Assembly: GCA_950295325.1 (NCBI GenBank)
Contig: OX485805.1
Coordinates: 58,936,283 to 59,000,282 of the forward strand
Origin: Polytrichum commune
Lineage: Eukaryota > Streptophyta > Polytrichopsida > Polytrichales > Polytrichaceae
Length of the DNA stretch: 64,000 nt
Direction of reading: 5' to 3'
Position 1 is the first letter of the stretch. Every line of letters begins with the position of its first letter. The notes beneath the pieces are model-generated. The model made no database searches. It was given only the letters and a program-made list of their open reading frames with translations, and was not told the origin of the DNA. Of the stretch, positions 1 through 11,497 are shown one piece after another. The translations under genes were made by a program, and so were the position numbers.

Positions 1-1208
1 CGTATGGGACCAGCGTCTGACCATGGTCGGCTGTCCCTACGACGTTCGCCCCACCCGTGACAACACGTTGATGGTGGACGACAGCGCTTCCAAGAACATT
101 TTGAACCCGACCTCCAACTTCATAGTTTGCCCGACGTGGATGGTCGAGAAGGTCCGAGACCGCTTTTTGTTAGACCTACTTAAGTACATTCAAACGCTCG
201 TGGGGAGCGGACTACCCGTGCCCCGGTTCCTTAGTTGTAATCCGATAGGCGAAAGATACATGGATCCGAAGGACTATATGTACAGAGAGTTGTACGCTCA
301 CGTGAAATATAATAAACTCATTTGAGATACTACATGGTGTGCCATTGTGTGTGATATATTATGCCTCAATTGTATATCGATTTTCACATGCTCCCCCCCC
401 CCCCTCCCCTTGGGTTTTGTTTGTTTTAATTTTGCCATCAGCGTTTGGAGCCCTCGATTGAGATCGTCAGCGAATCAAACTTGGGGGGCTTCTTCTACGA
501 GACCGTCTACGATGCCGCGTCCACCATCGACTACTCCAAGGAGCCTATTGACGCCAATGTCGTCGATAGCCCCCCACCCAAGCAAATCTTCTGGCGATCT
601 CCGTCGCCGTCGCCGCTCAAGGGCATAAATTGCAAATGCGTCCGGACGTCCCCGTCTCGGCCTGGCGGCAGTAGTACACCTCAACGGCGGCTGCGGATGG
701 ACGCTCGGCCTACGAAGAGTGGCACCCTTCCTATTCCTTTGCGGGACGCATTGCCCCTCCTCGCCGACTCCGACGGGAACGCCCCCGGTGACAAGGTGAA
801 CCCCCCCCCCCCCAAACATGGTTAACTGCGCATTACAATCATCCGGCACTTAAAAAATGAACGTGTGACACGTTTGGGTCTTCCTCCCTAAACTAACACG
901 TGTGTTCTTGCATTGACGCGTTGCAGGTTGCTCCCACCCGTAGACCTATGCGGGCTAGTGCGTCCGTCGAGTTGGAGCGTTTCTACTCCATGACCAGAAA
1001 TGCAAGACAGTCCACTTCATCGTATTCGAATTCTTCGTCGTATAATTCGGGCGGCCGACGGAATCCAAAATGTGTTATTGATGGCGGTCACCCCAAGAAT
1101 GGCTATAGTCGCGGGGCGGAGATTTTCAGGAATGTTGAAGCAATGCGAGCAAAAGAAGCCGCAGCAAAAGAAAAAGAGGCAAAAGAAAAAAAAAGCAAAA
1201 GAAAATGA
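1..1208 (+). CDS. FCP1-like HAD phosphatase, second copy, 5' part outside the window
   Basis: The sequence matches the 3' part of the minus-strand gene at 17771-19466. Predicted exons are 1-301, 442-795 and 927-1208. They are joined by GT...AG introns at 302-441 (acceptor CCATCAG) and 796-926 (acceptor GTTGCAG), all in phase 0. The first exon ends the catalytic domain and includes the motif IV region MVDDSASKNIL, where two Asp would bind the metal. The two later exons encode a Ser/Pro/Arg-rich tail that ends in a very Lys/Glu-rich stretch (AKEKEAKEKKSKRK), resembling a nuclear-localising or nucleic-acid-contacting tail. If the first intron is not removed, the protein stops at 325. The gene belongs to the mobile element, not to the host chromosome. 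Confidence 0.7.
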
Positions 1209-1775
1209 GGCAATCTCCGAGGCTAGATAGGCCATAGTAGGCGTAGGGTTTTGGGCCATAGGCAATATGATTTTGGGTCGCACTATCCAATGGATGTGTG
1301 GTGTTAGCATGCTATGCATTTTACATGCCATACTTTGTATGTTTTTTTTGCAATAATATAAGTGTCACATGATTTCCCCTTCCATATGGTCTAAGGTTTG
1401 GATTGCCCTACCTAAACCATCACAAATATGAGTTTGGAATATTTTGTATGTTATATTATATTGCTTGACATATCTCCCCTTCAATATGATCTATGGTTTG
1501 GATTGCCCTGCCTAAACCATATTCATACAAGCTCTCATATTTTGTGTGTGATAATATGAATGTTTTAAGATTTCCCATTCAACGTGGCCTAAGGTTTGGA
1601 TTGCTCATCCTAAACAATCACGAATATGAGATATTAATGGGGTTCTTGGTCTAAACACCCGCTTCAAAGTGTTCGCATCTTACAACTTTCTCCAATATGT
1701 GTTCCATTTATCCTTGTCCTTATTTATGTGATTGTCTCAAAATGCCCAAAAAATCTCAATTTAACGAATATAGTG
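1..1775 (+). mobile_element. Terminal part of a second copy of the large CACTA-ended element, cut by the window edge
   Basis: This segment is the reverse complement of 17204-18978. Every position pairs at a constant sum of 18979 with no length change, and even the 12- and 13-base C runs near 392 and 801 match. It ends in TAGTG at 1775, with the same 22-bp terminus seen at 17204 and 33824. It holds the 3' half of the FCP1-like gene and three subterminal repeats near 1391, 1491 and 1591 (core GGTTTGGATTGCCC, then CCTAAACC). The element continues leftward outside the window. Complete identity suggests a very recent insertion, or less likely an assembly artefact. Confidence 0.85.
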
Positions 1776-2100
1776 TTATTATGATTTTTTCATCATGATA
1801 AAGTTTGTCCATTATGTTGGATTTTATTTTTCACCAATAAAGAACACAAACCTTAAAATTTCAAGAAGGAAATAAATCCCTTCTTAATGTTATATGCAAC
1901 TTGAAACAAAATGCATGGCATCATCATTTATATGATATGCGTCAACTATCCATGTGGGAGTCCAAATTCGACGGAAATACGGAAATACGGATTCAATTTC
2001 CGTATTTTACCTTGCTTATCTGAGGATAATAGGGTCTATTAGGACAAAATTAATGGTACTAGGAAATAGAGTAGTCTAACCCCGCCTTGTGCGGTAAAAC
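1776..2100. other. AT-rich spacer, no gene seen
   Basis: This stretch lies between the end of the left CACTA-type element and the CCGGA-rich gag-like element. I see no open frame, RNA gene or clear repeat. A short near-duplication (GACGGAAATACGGAAATACGG) lies near 1970. Confidence 0.5.
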
Positions 2101-2611
2101 GACTCTAAATAAGTACTATGACCGGTCCGTCAAATAGGATGGGCGGACCATGCAATCATGGTCCAAACCCTTGGTCCGGACCAAGTGACGGACGCGCCAA
2201 GATTACCCAACGGCCCGGAAGTGGCGGTTACAACGGGCCTTATGGCGGTTGGGGGAAAAGAGAGCCGTTGGTGAAAATGTTAGTAAAACCGTTGGTGGGA
2301 ACCGCCGGAAAACGGTTGGTAACCGTTTTCCGTTAAACCGAACGGTAACAGGGGAAGGAAGAGGGAGGAAGGAGATTTAAGGGTCCCTTCCTTCTCCCTC
2401 ATACTCTTTTTTGGAAAAAGGAAACCTGTTGAGAGAACGAGTGGTGAGGTGTTCCTTCTTTCGAGCCGCCAGCAGTTGGATTGCTGGGACTCAACACTTT
2501 TCAGTCACCGGCAGTGGGCTTGCCGGGACTTTGTGGCACTTAGACGGAAGAGAAGGACTCCGGAAGAGAGAGGGAGAGGTTGCAAGCCAGAAAGGGTGAG
2601 AAGAGAGGAAA

Positions 2612-4125
2612 ATGCCGGAAGCACGGGAAGAGGATCAGCAGGAACCCATCCCGATTCCGCTGAAAGCCCTCACCCCTGCAATTCCGAGGGAGGATAGAGA
2701 GCTGCAGGAGCTCGCGGAGGATCTCAGGGTCATGGGTTGTGCGGGATTGCTCTCCAAACCCTGGAATCTCAGAGCGGAAGATACCCTCCGCGAGTTTAAA
2801 TTCGAGAGGGAAAATCAGTGGCTAGGCACAAAGAGGAGGGATCCGGAACATTGGACTCCGGATACGTGGAACAGGGTCTACGGGTTTCCCAGGGGAATCA
2901 CGGAGGGGTGGGCCGGCCGCCGCGACGGCCTGTTCGCCGGGAAATTCAGAGGGGACGCGGATCCAAAGGACGGGTTTCACCCAGGGAACTGCCGGAATAT
3001 TAGGGAGCGGAGAGTGCTAGAGTTTCTCCTGCCCATTCTCAATCCGGACAAGCCGAAGCGGATTAGCCTCACCATGGCTAACACGTTGTTTGGTGCAATG
3101 TCCGGAGTCCGGCCGGTGAATTGGGGCCTGATCATCCAGGAGATAGTCGGACGGGCCCTCCCCCATATTGGCCGGAAACCCTCCTTCCTCTCCCCCTTCA
3201 TTTTGCACCTCTACCAGCATTTCGACTGCATCACGGCAGAGGAGGAGGACCTGCTCACAATAGCGGCGGATGAGGTCACCTACAAGCTGCTCCCGGAAGC
3301 CGGAGACGTCGAGACGGAGACCTCCAGCGACCCTATTCTTCCGGAAGCACCTCCCTCGTCACCCGGAAGCCCGCCACCAACCGTCTCGAGGCCACTCTCT
3401 CCCCCTCCCCCGCACCAACATCCGGAAGCCGGACCCAGCCGGGAGACCCCATGGCGAAATGTGGACCTATCCGCTTGGGACTTCCCGGAGAATCCATTCA
3501 AGCGGTTCCAGGAGGGGATGGAGGACCTCAAGACCCAGTACTACCGACTGGAGCACATCGTCAAGGGGGCGAACCATGCTCTGGACGACTGCGGACCCGG
3601 AAACATTCTCCGGGAATTGGCAAAGAGGGCGGACCGGAAGGAGCTGGAGCAGGCCAAGACGGAGAACGCCCACCTCACCGCACAGGTAGCGGCTATGACC
3701 CAGGAGCTGAGTCAGAAGAGTGAGGAGATCCGGAAGTATCATGCGGAGCAGGCAGTGCTCTTCAGCCGAATCCGGGAGCTGGTGGGTCATCCGGCGGAGA
3801 TCGTGAACAAGGCACATCTCTACGACCGGATGATGGAGTCAGGAGAACCGGCTTCCGCCAGGCAGACCCTCCCCATCCTCGTGAAGTACTCACGGACGAT
3901 GAAGGATCTCCTGGCGGAAATCCAGAGGGTGGTCCCGCCAAGCGGAACACCGCGGAGAGTGCTCTATCCGGGTCCGCCAGGGTCACCAACCGGGACCCTC
4001 TACGAGGTGGTTGGTGAAGTAGCCCTGGTTCAGAATCCGCCGGCCTCTGCAGGACCCAGCCAGCAAGGAGGCGGCTCTCGGCCTGGTCATTCCGGAGGGG
4101 CTCCGGAAAGGGTCCATTCTCCCCA
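2612..4125 (+). CDS. Gag-like protein of the CCGGA-rich element (fossil part)
   Basis: A long open frame starts at 2612 and reaches the CACTA insertion at 4126. The N-terminal 220 residues look globular, with Trp/Pro-rich motifs. Residues of about 225-275 are Pro/Ser-rich, and about 325-400 are predicted to form a coiled coil (heptad-like ELEQAKTENAHLTAQVAAM). This N-terminal globular, linker, coiled-coil layout resembles plant transposon gag-like proteins, but I recognise no zinc knuckle or named domain. It is treated as a fossil of a mobile element. Its function is unknown. Confidence 0.5.
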
Positions 4126-4429
4126 CACTACAAGGAAATGGGTGTATAATTGATAAAAATGTGACACTAAAATGTCCGAAGTGACAAAATCAGCTCAAAG
4201 CTATGAATTTTTGTCAATTCGGACATTATTCAAAATTTGTGTCAATTTTCTGTCATCAGATTTATATATTTCACGTTTAACTTATTCCCTTCACCTGAGC
4301 ATGTGTCTCATATTTATTAACAACAAAAGGTGTTACAAAAGGTTTTTAAGTATTGTAATTACTAGTATAAGTAATTAATATAAATAATATATTTACTATA
4401 ATTAATGTAATAACTAATTTAATTAATTA

Positions 4430-4860
4430 ATGTAAATACTGAAATTACAAATTTAAGTAAATACTGAAATTACCCTTTTGAGTAATACTGAAATTACCAC
4501 TTTAAGTAAATGGGGAAATTACCAATTTAAGTAAATACTGAAATTACCAATTTAAGTAAAAACTGAAATTTGCTAATTTAAGTAAATATTGAAATTTGCT
4601 AATTTAAGTAAATATTGAAATTTGCTAATTTAGGTAAATACTGAAATTTGCTAATTTAAGTAAATATTGAAATTTGCTAATTTAAGTAAATATTGAAATT
4701 TGCTAATTTAAGTAAATATTGAAATTTGCTAATTTATGTAAATACTGAAATTTGCTAATTTAAGTAAAATTGAAAATTTCTAATTTAGGTAAATACTGAA
4801 ATTTTCTAATTTAAGTAAATACTGAAATTTGCTATTTTCAGTAAAATACTGAAATTATTG
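4430..4860. repeat. AT-rich tandem array, unit about 25-27 bp
   Basis: About sixteen imperfect copies of a unit like AAGTAAATACTGAAATTTGC, followed by TAATTT, run head to tail in the middle of the small CACTA element. Variation between units is mostly single-base (ATACT/ATATT, TTTGC/TTACC). This kind of internal array is common in non-autonomous DNA elements. Confidence 0.85.
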
Positions 4861-5083
4861 TAATTAATGTAGTTAAAATAATTACAATAATTACTGTAAT
4901 AATGTTTAGGAGTATTTTTGTAAATTGTTTTTAATACAAATACAATACGTACTAATTAAAAACAGTAAATACATTAATTCTATGCTTGTTTTTACTTTCA
5001 CTAATTAAAAAATATATATGCATAAGTTTATAAGTCTTATGGCTTCTTCATACAAAACTCTTACATACTTGGCCTATATCATG

Positions 5084-5285
5084 TAGTGAGCGGTGGCTTA
5101 GTGGCTAAGGCCTTCACACTATAGCCAAGAGGTTCAAGGTTCGATCCCCTTGACCCCTCACCCTTGGCTTCGCCTAGGGTAGGTAGGTGGCTTTGTCCAT
5201 TCGCCTAGGTTAGGTGAGGTGGCCCTTCGCCCTTAGACCTATGTGAGTAGGCCACGAATGCGAGGGTGGATTACTAATTTAGGAT
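5084..5285 (+). mobile_element. tRNA-derived SINE-like unit
   Basis: The head contains an A-box-like TGGCTTAGTGGCTAAGG near 5093 and a perfect B-box-like GGTTCGATCCCC near 5137, spaced as in a tRNA gene. The acceptor-like ends TGAG and CTCA pair, but the anticodon arm does not fold cleanly, so a working tRNA is unlikely. An unrelated GC-richer body with repeated TTCGCCTAGG follows, ending near a T run at 5285. This is the layout of a Pol III-transcribed tRNA SINE. Target duplications were not identified. Confidence 0.6.
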
Positions 5286-5533
5286 TTTTTTACTAGTATA
5301 ACTTGGACATTAAACCACATCACCATGGGTAAATGACGAGGTAAAGAGAATCCAACATGGCAAGGGGGCCGGAGTAAATGGAATCCTACGTGTATAATTG
5401 TCCCAGATGACAAAGAAATTGACAGAACTCTGTTAATTGTATGACCGAATCAAGGTGCCCTATATGACACCCAAATTAACAGAATTTCGTCACATTTTTG
5501 TCAAATAGGTCATATAAACTCTTGTAGTGCCAG

Positions 5534-6091
5534 GTGAGGCGGAAGAGCACCGGGTCGGTCCGATCCGGAAGGGGCCAGTCCCCTGTTCCGCGGAACTCGG
5601 ATAGGTCCCGGACTCCGGATAGGGCTCGGACGCCGATCCGGCACCAGACTTCCGATCGGGAGGCCACTCCGAGTAGGGGCAAGGCTCCTATGACCCACGC
5701 CTCGCCATCGTCTCCACGGGACTGCCAAGTGGTGAGTCCATTTCCTCCGCCACACTCGAGAGCGGCCTCCAACAGGGATCCGCGGACGGCTTCACTCTCG
5801 GGTGGACGGAATCCGGAGCAGGGCACCGGAAGCGATCCTTCTCCAGTCCGAAGCATCCGGATGGGGACAGCTTCCGGAACCCCAGGGACAGTCTCCGGGA
5901 CACCAGGGACCGCTACCCCACGGACCGAGAGGGCAGCGGATTCGGAGGACGAGGTTGCTCCGTCTCCGAACATGAGGAGGATGCTCACGCGGCTGCAGAA
6001 GGCGTCGCCGGCCGGGGGCTCATCCGCCGTCAGCGGATTAGGGAGTCACTCCAAGGAGGGATCGGCTCCGAAGAAGCACCGGTCTTCTTAA
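5534..6091 (+). CDS. Ser/Arg/Pro-rich coding region of the CCGGA-rich element (fossil part)
   Basis: This open frame lies directly after the CACTA insertion and ends at a stop at 6089-6091. It is rich in Ser, Arg, Pro and Thr and includes repeated SGTPGT units. Composition and codon bias (many CCGGA) match the coding region at 2612-4125, so both belong to the same mobile element. I recognise no domain. It is treated as a fossil. Confidence 0.4.
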   Translation: MRRKSTGSVRSGRGQSPVPRNSDRSRTPDRARTPIRHQTSDREATPSRGKAPMTHASPSSPRDCQVVSPFPPPHSRAASNRDPRTASLSGGRNPEQGTGSDPSPVRSIRMGTASGTPGTVSGTPGTATPRTERAADSEDEVAPSPNMRRMLTRLQKASPAGGSSAVSGLGSHSKEGSAPKKHRSS

Positions 6092-6589
6092 TTAGGGGAG
6101 TGGCTAGATTGATTGGGCAGAAGGGAGGTAGGCAGGTAGGACTTAGGAGTTTTTGAAGACGATTAATAAAATTTTCCTTTGATAGTGTCAGCGGAAAACC
6201 CGGATCTAGATCCGAGAAATCCGGGAGACCGGGGGTAGTTAGGGTTTTCTTGAGCGGCGGCCGCTTGGGCCGCCGCCCTCAGTTTAGGGATTTTTGAGCC
6301 TCTACTTAAGGCTGAATAAGGAGCTTGGGGGGGGGGTTCCTTCTCCATTGTTGTATTGTGGTTACTCCTACCCCGAATAAATGTCTTTGCTTCTCACCCC
6401 TTGACTTCTCTTGATTGCTGTGTGTGTGAATGACCCGGAGATCGTTAGTGGAAGAGAAAGGGAGGGCATGAAGGATAGGAGTTCCGGATAGGACATGAGA
6501 GAGGAGACCCGGATCAGATCCGGTTACCGCCTTGTAGATCCTCTCTGAGTGTAGTGGGAGGGAAACCTCACTAATCCGGTAGGTTGGGT

Positions 6590-6985
6590 AACGTCTAGGT
6601 GGGATAGCCGCTGGGAAGATTGGGTGAGATCCGGAAGGAATCCGGACTTACGCCAATCTGATCTTCTGAAGAGGTCCCACCGTCCTTAGACGGACCTGCC
6701 CGGATTAGTGGTACGGATCGCCTAGTTATCTCAGATTGAGTAGAATCCAAGGTAAAGGTAGCCGGACAGATCCGTCGGACGGAGAAGGAGAGGTCCGGAT
6801 CAGTAAGGATTCCGATAGGAGGCCACCTCCGGAGTGCAGTAGGAAGAGATCCTCATTGTTCCGAATGCCTGGGTAACGTCCATGTGAGATAGCCGTCGTT
6901 AGGACTGGGCAAGATCCGGAAGGTGCCGGACTTACGCCATCCGACCTTCTGAAGAGGTCTCACAGTCTTTGGACGGGGTAATCCG
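6590..6985 (+). repeat. Diverged direct repeat in the CCGGA-rich element
   Basis: Two units about 285 bp apart share GGTAACGTC, GATAGCCG, GATCCGGAAGG, CGGACTTACGCCA and CTTCTGAAGAGGTC in the same order, with many substitutions. The first starts near 6590, the second near 6870. They look like an old internal duplication in the non-coding tail of the element. Confidence 0.7.
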
Positions 6986-7450
6986 GAAAGTGGTACGGGT
7001 CACCTACTCATCCCGTCGAGTTAGATCTCCGGTTGGAATCCGGACTCCTCTGGCCACTTTGGTCCCAAGAAACAATCCAGATCTCTCTGCGTGACCTGCC
7101 AGGACGGACCTGATCAATCCGGATTGGTTGTGAGGGAGTTTCCGGATTCTAACCTTATCAAGGACGTCTTCACCGGAAGAAACCAATTATTCTAGAGAGT
7201 AGACGTAAAGGGGTGGGTAAGTATTATAAAGAGGACCTAGAAATAACATCCGGAGAGGTACCCTCCGGAAAAAGGCTAAGAATGTCCCCAAAGACCAAAT
7301 ATCCGGAAATTAGGATTTCCGGAAATTTGGCTAAGGAAGAAGAAATAAGCAGGTACGGAGAATTTTAGACCTCCTACACTTCACAGAATCCCTGGACGAT
7401 ACTAAGGTCACCCGGAAATATCCGGATTTGGCACAAAAAAAACCCGCCAA

Positions 7451-8224
7451 TCCGGAACTTTTGGTGTTTGTGGGTTCCCACAATCCACCTTTCCATAATA
7501 TGCTCTTCATGCTGCAAGATGCAAGACAACCTATCATGCTCTTCAATCTTCCCGTGGTTTTGGAAAGTTGATATACCAATGTCAACGGTGCCAATTGTAT
7601 CAAAGACAATCTGCCCTTCATTTTCTTAGTAAACTTTACAATTATGTTTTATTTGTGTTAGTATTAATTTCTATCCAATCAAATTGGATGCACCAAACAC
7701 CCTTTAATTAGCTCACAACAATTTCCAAGGAGTTGGACTTGGCCGAGAAGAACAACCATTAGATGACGACGATGAGGGGTGGGGGCCATCTCATTACATC
7801 AAAAATTTCTATGTAGGATGATACACATGTATTTTTGCGTTTCTGTCATTGTGACACATTTTTTTGTATCCTATTGTATAGAGGAAAACAAAACAACAAT
7901 GCTACAATAAAAATAACAACAAATTACAAGAAAACCAAACCATGAAAGACTATATTTGAAACACACATATGCACAATAAAAACTTAAAGCTAAATTGAAG
8001 TTGGGTGTTGGTGGAGAATTGCAGATTTGCATATCCAACAACAATACTTGTTCATTCAAAAGCAACAACAACAACATCAAAGCAATACAAGGAAGAAGAA
8101 GAAGCCAAATATTATAGAACCACATCATAAAAATAAATAAATAAATAAATAAAATGTCAACATGAGAACAAAGAGGAGGATTGACAAGAAAGGAAGAGCA
8201 ACACAACAAGAAACCCTACATGAA
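7451..8224. other. Spacer without a recognised gene
   Basis: This is AT-rich sequence between the end of the CCGGA-rich block and the minisatellite. Small frames on both strands show no recognisable domain. A short ATAA microsatellite (AAATAAATAAATAAATAAA) lies near 8132. Confidence 0.4.
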
Positions 8225-9480
8225 TATCACAAGAGCAAGACTGACCACAAATCTAGAGGACCACTATAAGAAAATTAAGATCAACAAGAAACCTAAAAGG
8301 GACACCACAAGGTGAGCAAAACCAACAAGAAATCTAAGATGAACACCACAAGGTGAGCAAGACTAACAAGATTTCTAAGAGAAGACCACAAGATGAGCAA
8401 GATTGGCAAGAAACTTGAGATAAATACCACAAAAAGAGCAAGACCAAGGAGATCTCAAGATGAACAGTGGAACATGAGGGAGACCAATGAGAATGTCCTA
8501 AGATGAACATAAAGAGCAAGAAACCAAGAGAAATATCATAGGAAAAGCAAGACCAACAAAAAACAAGAGAAACATCACAAGTTGAACTCGACCAACAAAA
8601 AACCAAAAGGAACATTACATGAAGAGCAAGACTAACAAATTAAGGAAAATATTACAAGAAAACAAGACCGGCAATTTTTTTGAAGAAAAACATCATAGGA
8701 AGAAAGACCAACAAGAAATCAAGAGAAACATCACAAGATAGGCAAAATAAACAAGAAAATAGGAGGAACATCACAAGAAGAGCAACACCAACAAATTAAC
8801 AAGTGCAAGACCAACAAGAAAGCAACAATAAGACCCAAAAATAATAAGAACAAAACCAACAAGAAAACAAGAGGAACATTACAAGAAGAACAAAACCAAT
8901 AAAAAAACAATAGAAATAAAAAAAGTAAGATCAACAAGAAAACAAGATGAACATCACAAGAAGAGCTAGACCAACAAGAAAACAAACAAACAAACATCAC
9001 AAAAAGAGCAAGATCAACAAAGAAGAAGAAGAAAAATATCACAAGAAGAGCAAGACCAACAAGAAATCTAAGAGGAACATCACAAGAAGAGCAAGAGTAA
9101 CAAAACCAACAAGAGACCCTTGAAAAACACCTTAAAATGGGTAAGACCAACAAGAAATCCAACAAAAACGCCACAACATGAAGAAGATCAACAAAAAAAA
9201 CCCAATTCAAATTCCACAACATGAGGAAGACTAACCAAAAAAAAATTAACATTACAAGAAGAGCAAAAATAATGATAATGATAATAATAATAATTAAAAT
9301 TAAAAAAAATCACAAAATGAATGAGACCTCCAAAATCTCAAGATAAACACCACTTGATGAGCAAAACCAACAAGAACTTAAAAAGAATATCACAATAAGA
9401 ACAAGAGCAACTAGATTTCAAGATAAACAACACAAGGTGAGCAAAAACCTAAGAGGAACACCACAAGAAGACCAACACAA
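8225..9480. repeat. Degenerate CAA/GAA-rich minisatellite
   Basis: About 1.25 kb is built from imperfect units of roughly 35-50 bp with the theme AACATCACAAGAAGAGCAAG followed by ACCAACAAGAAA. Units vary in length and carry many substitutions, so the array is old or under little constraint. The hydrophobic Leu/Phe/Cys-rich minus-strand frames across it are by-products of the repeat. Confidence 0.85.
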
Positions 9481-11497
9481 AATCCTAGACCATGACCTCT
9501 AGAAACATCATCATCAACAACAACAACAACAACATTAAAGAACATTAAGCTTACCTAGAGCAACAAAAACAATACCACGTCACCAAGACCATCAATAAAA
9601 ACATCAAGAGCAACACAAAGTATAAGACTAAGATTAATATCAACAAAAGAAAGCTAAACCATACACAAAACCAAACAGAATATAAGGTTGGACCTTATCT
9701 AGATAGGTCCAGTTGCAAGTCACCTTGAAGCCAACATATGCTGACCGAAACCCAGTACTACGTCTACTAAACCCATCATAGTCCACAAAGCTTCAAGTTC
9801 ATGGCCACACATCAACTTAAGGCTCATACAAGGGCTTGAAGGCTACCTACATACCAAGGCCAAAGTCGATAAAGTGAAAACTAAAGATTAGGTTATGCAA
9901 ACTAAAAACGAGAGCATAGAAACGGAGGCGGAGAGCGGACTTGCAAAGAAGCGGGAAGAAGGAAGTGGGAAGAAGGAAGCAGGAAGCGGAGAGCAAACTC
10001 ATGAAAGTTAGAAATGGATCAAAGAGCAAGTGAGACACAATGGCTTGGATCCCTTTGTTCAACATCCATACTAACACCTAGACAATGGCCAAATTATATA
10101 GCTGATACCCTTGTGGGTCGGTTAGTATTTGGCCCCCTTAGAAAGCAACTAGCCGATATCCACCTTTACCCTTGGGCTTAGAGGCTATTATCCGGCTCTT
10201 AAAACCCGAACCAACTTATGTCTGGTAGGTCCGATTCCATGTTGGTTGTTAATTTGACATACCTTCATCCCAATCAATTATTTGCCCAACCCAAGCGGTT
10301 GGCATGTAAGTTGTTTTTTCTCCCTGTTCATTGAATCAAATATACTAGTAGGTGTTAGATTAAGAAAAGTGATGTAATAACGCATGCATACCTAAATCCC
10401 TAAACGTCCAAGAGGCCCATTATGAGTCTAAAGATGCCATACAAAGGGATTTAAGATTTTTCCTTGATATTTTTGGCTTAAAATATCAAAAGGGATATCA
10501 TATAAATTTAGCTCATTCATCTTAAACATTATTCTAATTGGAGCATACATAAATGTAGGATGGTTTATAGAGAGACATGCACTCGTATAACTAACCTGAG
10601 GATCAAGTACATATCATATATATCCAAGAATCATTATCACATGCTACTTTATTTCACTTTTAATTTATTATTATTTTACTAGTCATATATATCACCATAT
10701 ACCAAATAGAACATTATTTCAATACTTGTTGGGGGTTCATACCAATCATCATGTATCCCTTATATAATAGTCGGATGCTCGGAAAGTTGCGTCTCCTGCT
10801 CAACATTTCAAACATTTGATTATTATATTCCGGGGGCCCAGCAAACAAACATTGGGTGGTGAGGAATGTTATGTTAAACTGATGATCAACATCGTGTTGT
10901 TTTTTTCTCTACTTCTAGAAGGCTCATTCAAGATTGGGACCCTAGAGTGTGATAGGTAATGTAAATTGAATAGGTAGGAGAGAAGGATCGATACCAATGT
11001 GAGTATAGTGTTGGCGTTGACGTTTGAGCGGTGGACATGGAAGGCCTCCTCTCTTGGTGCCTTCTCTCCGAAGTTAAGTTACACTTCGAATGGAAGTCTG
11101 GATGGCGTCGAGTGAGTCGCTCATTCGCGTTCACCACCGCCGTGGCCACCGTGACAAGCACACCAATGTCGACAACATCAACATTATCATTGGTAGCTTA
11201 GTCGGCAGATAGTAGCATGGAAAGATAGGTAGGTAGTCGTCTCCTGCAAATCAACTTCAACTGCGAGTGAGGCAACCTGTGACATCCATCGACAACTTCT
11301 TCATCTTCTTATTACTTTCCCTCATCCTCCTCCTCTCCACATCATTGCTGCTGTTGTTGCTTCCTCCTCCTCCTCCTAACTTTAACTTCAACTTACGCCA
11401 TGATGGCGGCCGCTCCTCCCTTCTCCTCCTGGTACCATCCCTCTCTCCCTCATTCCTTCGTAGGTGAATTAATCTTCTTTGGTGGAGTTGTTATTTG
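9481..11497. other. Spacer and likely upstream region of RECA
   Basis: I find no convincing gene here. 9481-9700 continues CAA-rich and fades out. 11270-11460 is pyrimidine-rich with a short upstream frame beginning at 11267; being CT-rich and 40 bp from the RECA start, it is best read as promoter or 5' leader sequence. Confidence 0.4.

Larger units (their letters stand above)
4126..5529. mobile_element. Non-autonomous CACTA (En/Spm) element, 1404 bp, TSD cca
   Basis: The left end begins CACTACAAGG and the right end finishes CTTGTAGTG, the classic plant CACTA terminus. The inner parts of the ends also match, each reaching ACAAAAATGTGAC or AAAAATGTGAC about 30 bp in. A 3-bp target duplication cca flanks it (4123-4125 and 5530-5532), as this superfamily makes. 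There is no transposase frame. The interior is AT-rich and holds a tandem array (about 4430-4860) and a tRNA-derived SINE-like unit (about 5084-5285). It is inserted in the coding part of the CCGGA-rich element. Confidence 0.9.
2100..7450 (+). mobile_element. CCGGA-rich, gag-like retroelement-type fossil, interrupted by a CACTA element
   Basis: The two blocks 2100-4125 and 5530-7450 share a GC-rich composition with very frequent CCGGA/TCCGGA, unlike the AT-rich DNA around them. They are split by the 4126-5529 insertion. The first block carries a gag-like coding region, the second a Ser/Arg/Pro-rich coding region followed by about 1.3 kb of non-coding sequence. The non-coding part contains an AATAAA-bearing stretch near 6376 and a diverged direct repeat of about 285 bp (units near 6590 and 6875). 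I see no reverse transcriptase, integrase or convincing long terminal repeats, so the class is uncertain: it could be a gag-only or large non-autonomous LTR derivative, or another plant element. Boundaries are approximate. It looks broken. Confidence 0.5.

Noticed and set aside
475-849. Minus-strand frame opposite the FCP1-like tail exon (also 18130-18504 +)
   Set aside because: It is the antisense shadow of a spliced exon in GC-rich DNA.
5084-5160. Functional tRNA gene
   Set aside because: A and B boxes are good but the anticodon arm does not fold and the acceptor stem has a mismatch; SINE head more likely.
2100-7450. Long terminal repeats around the gag-like element
   Set aside because: I could not find a matching pair of long direct repeats or a primer-binding site, so LTR class is left open.
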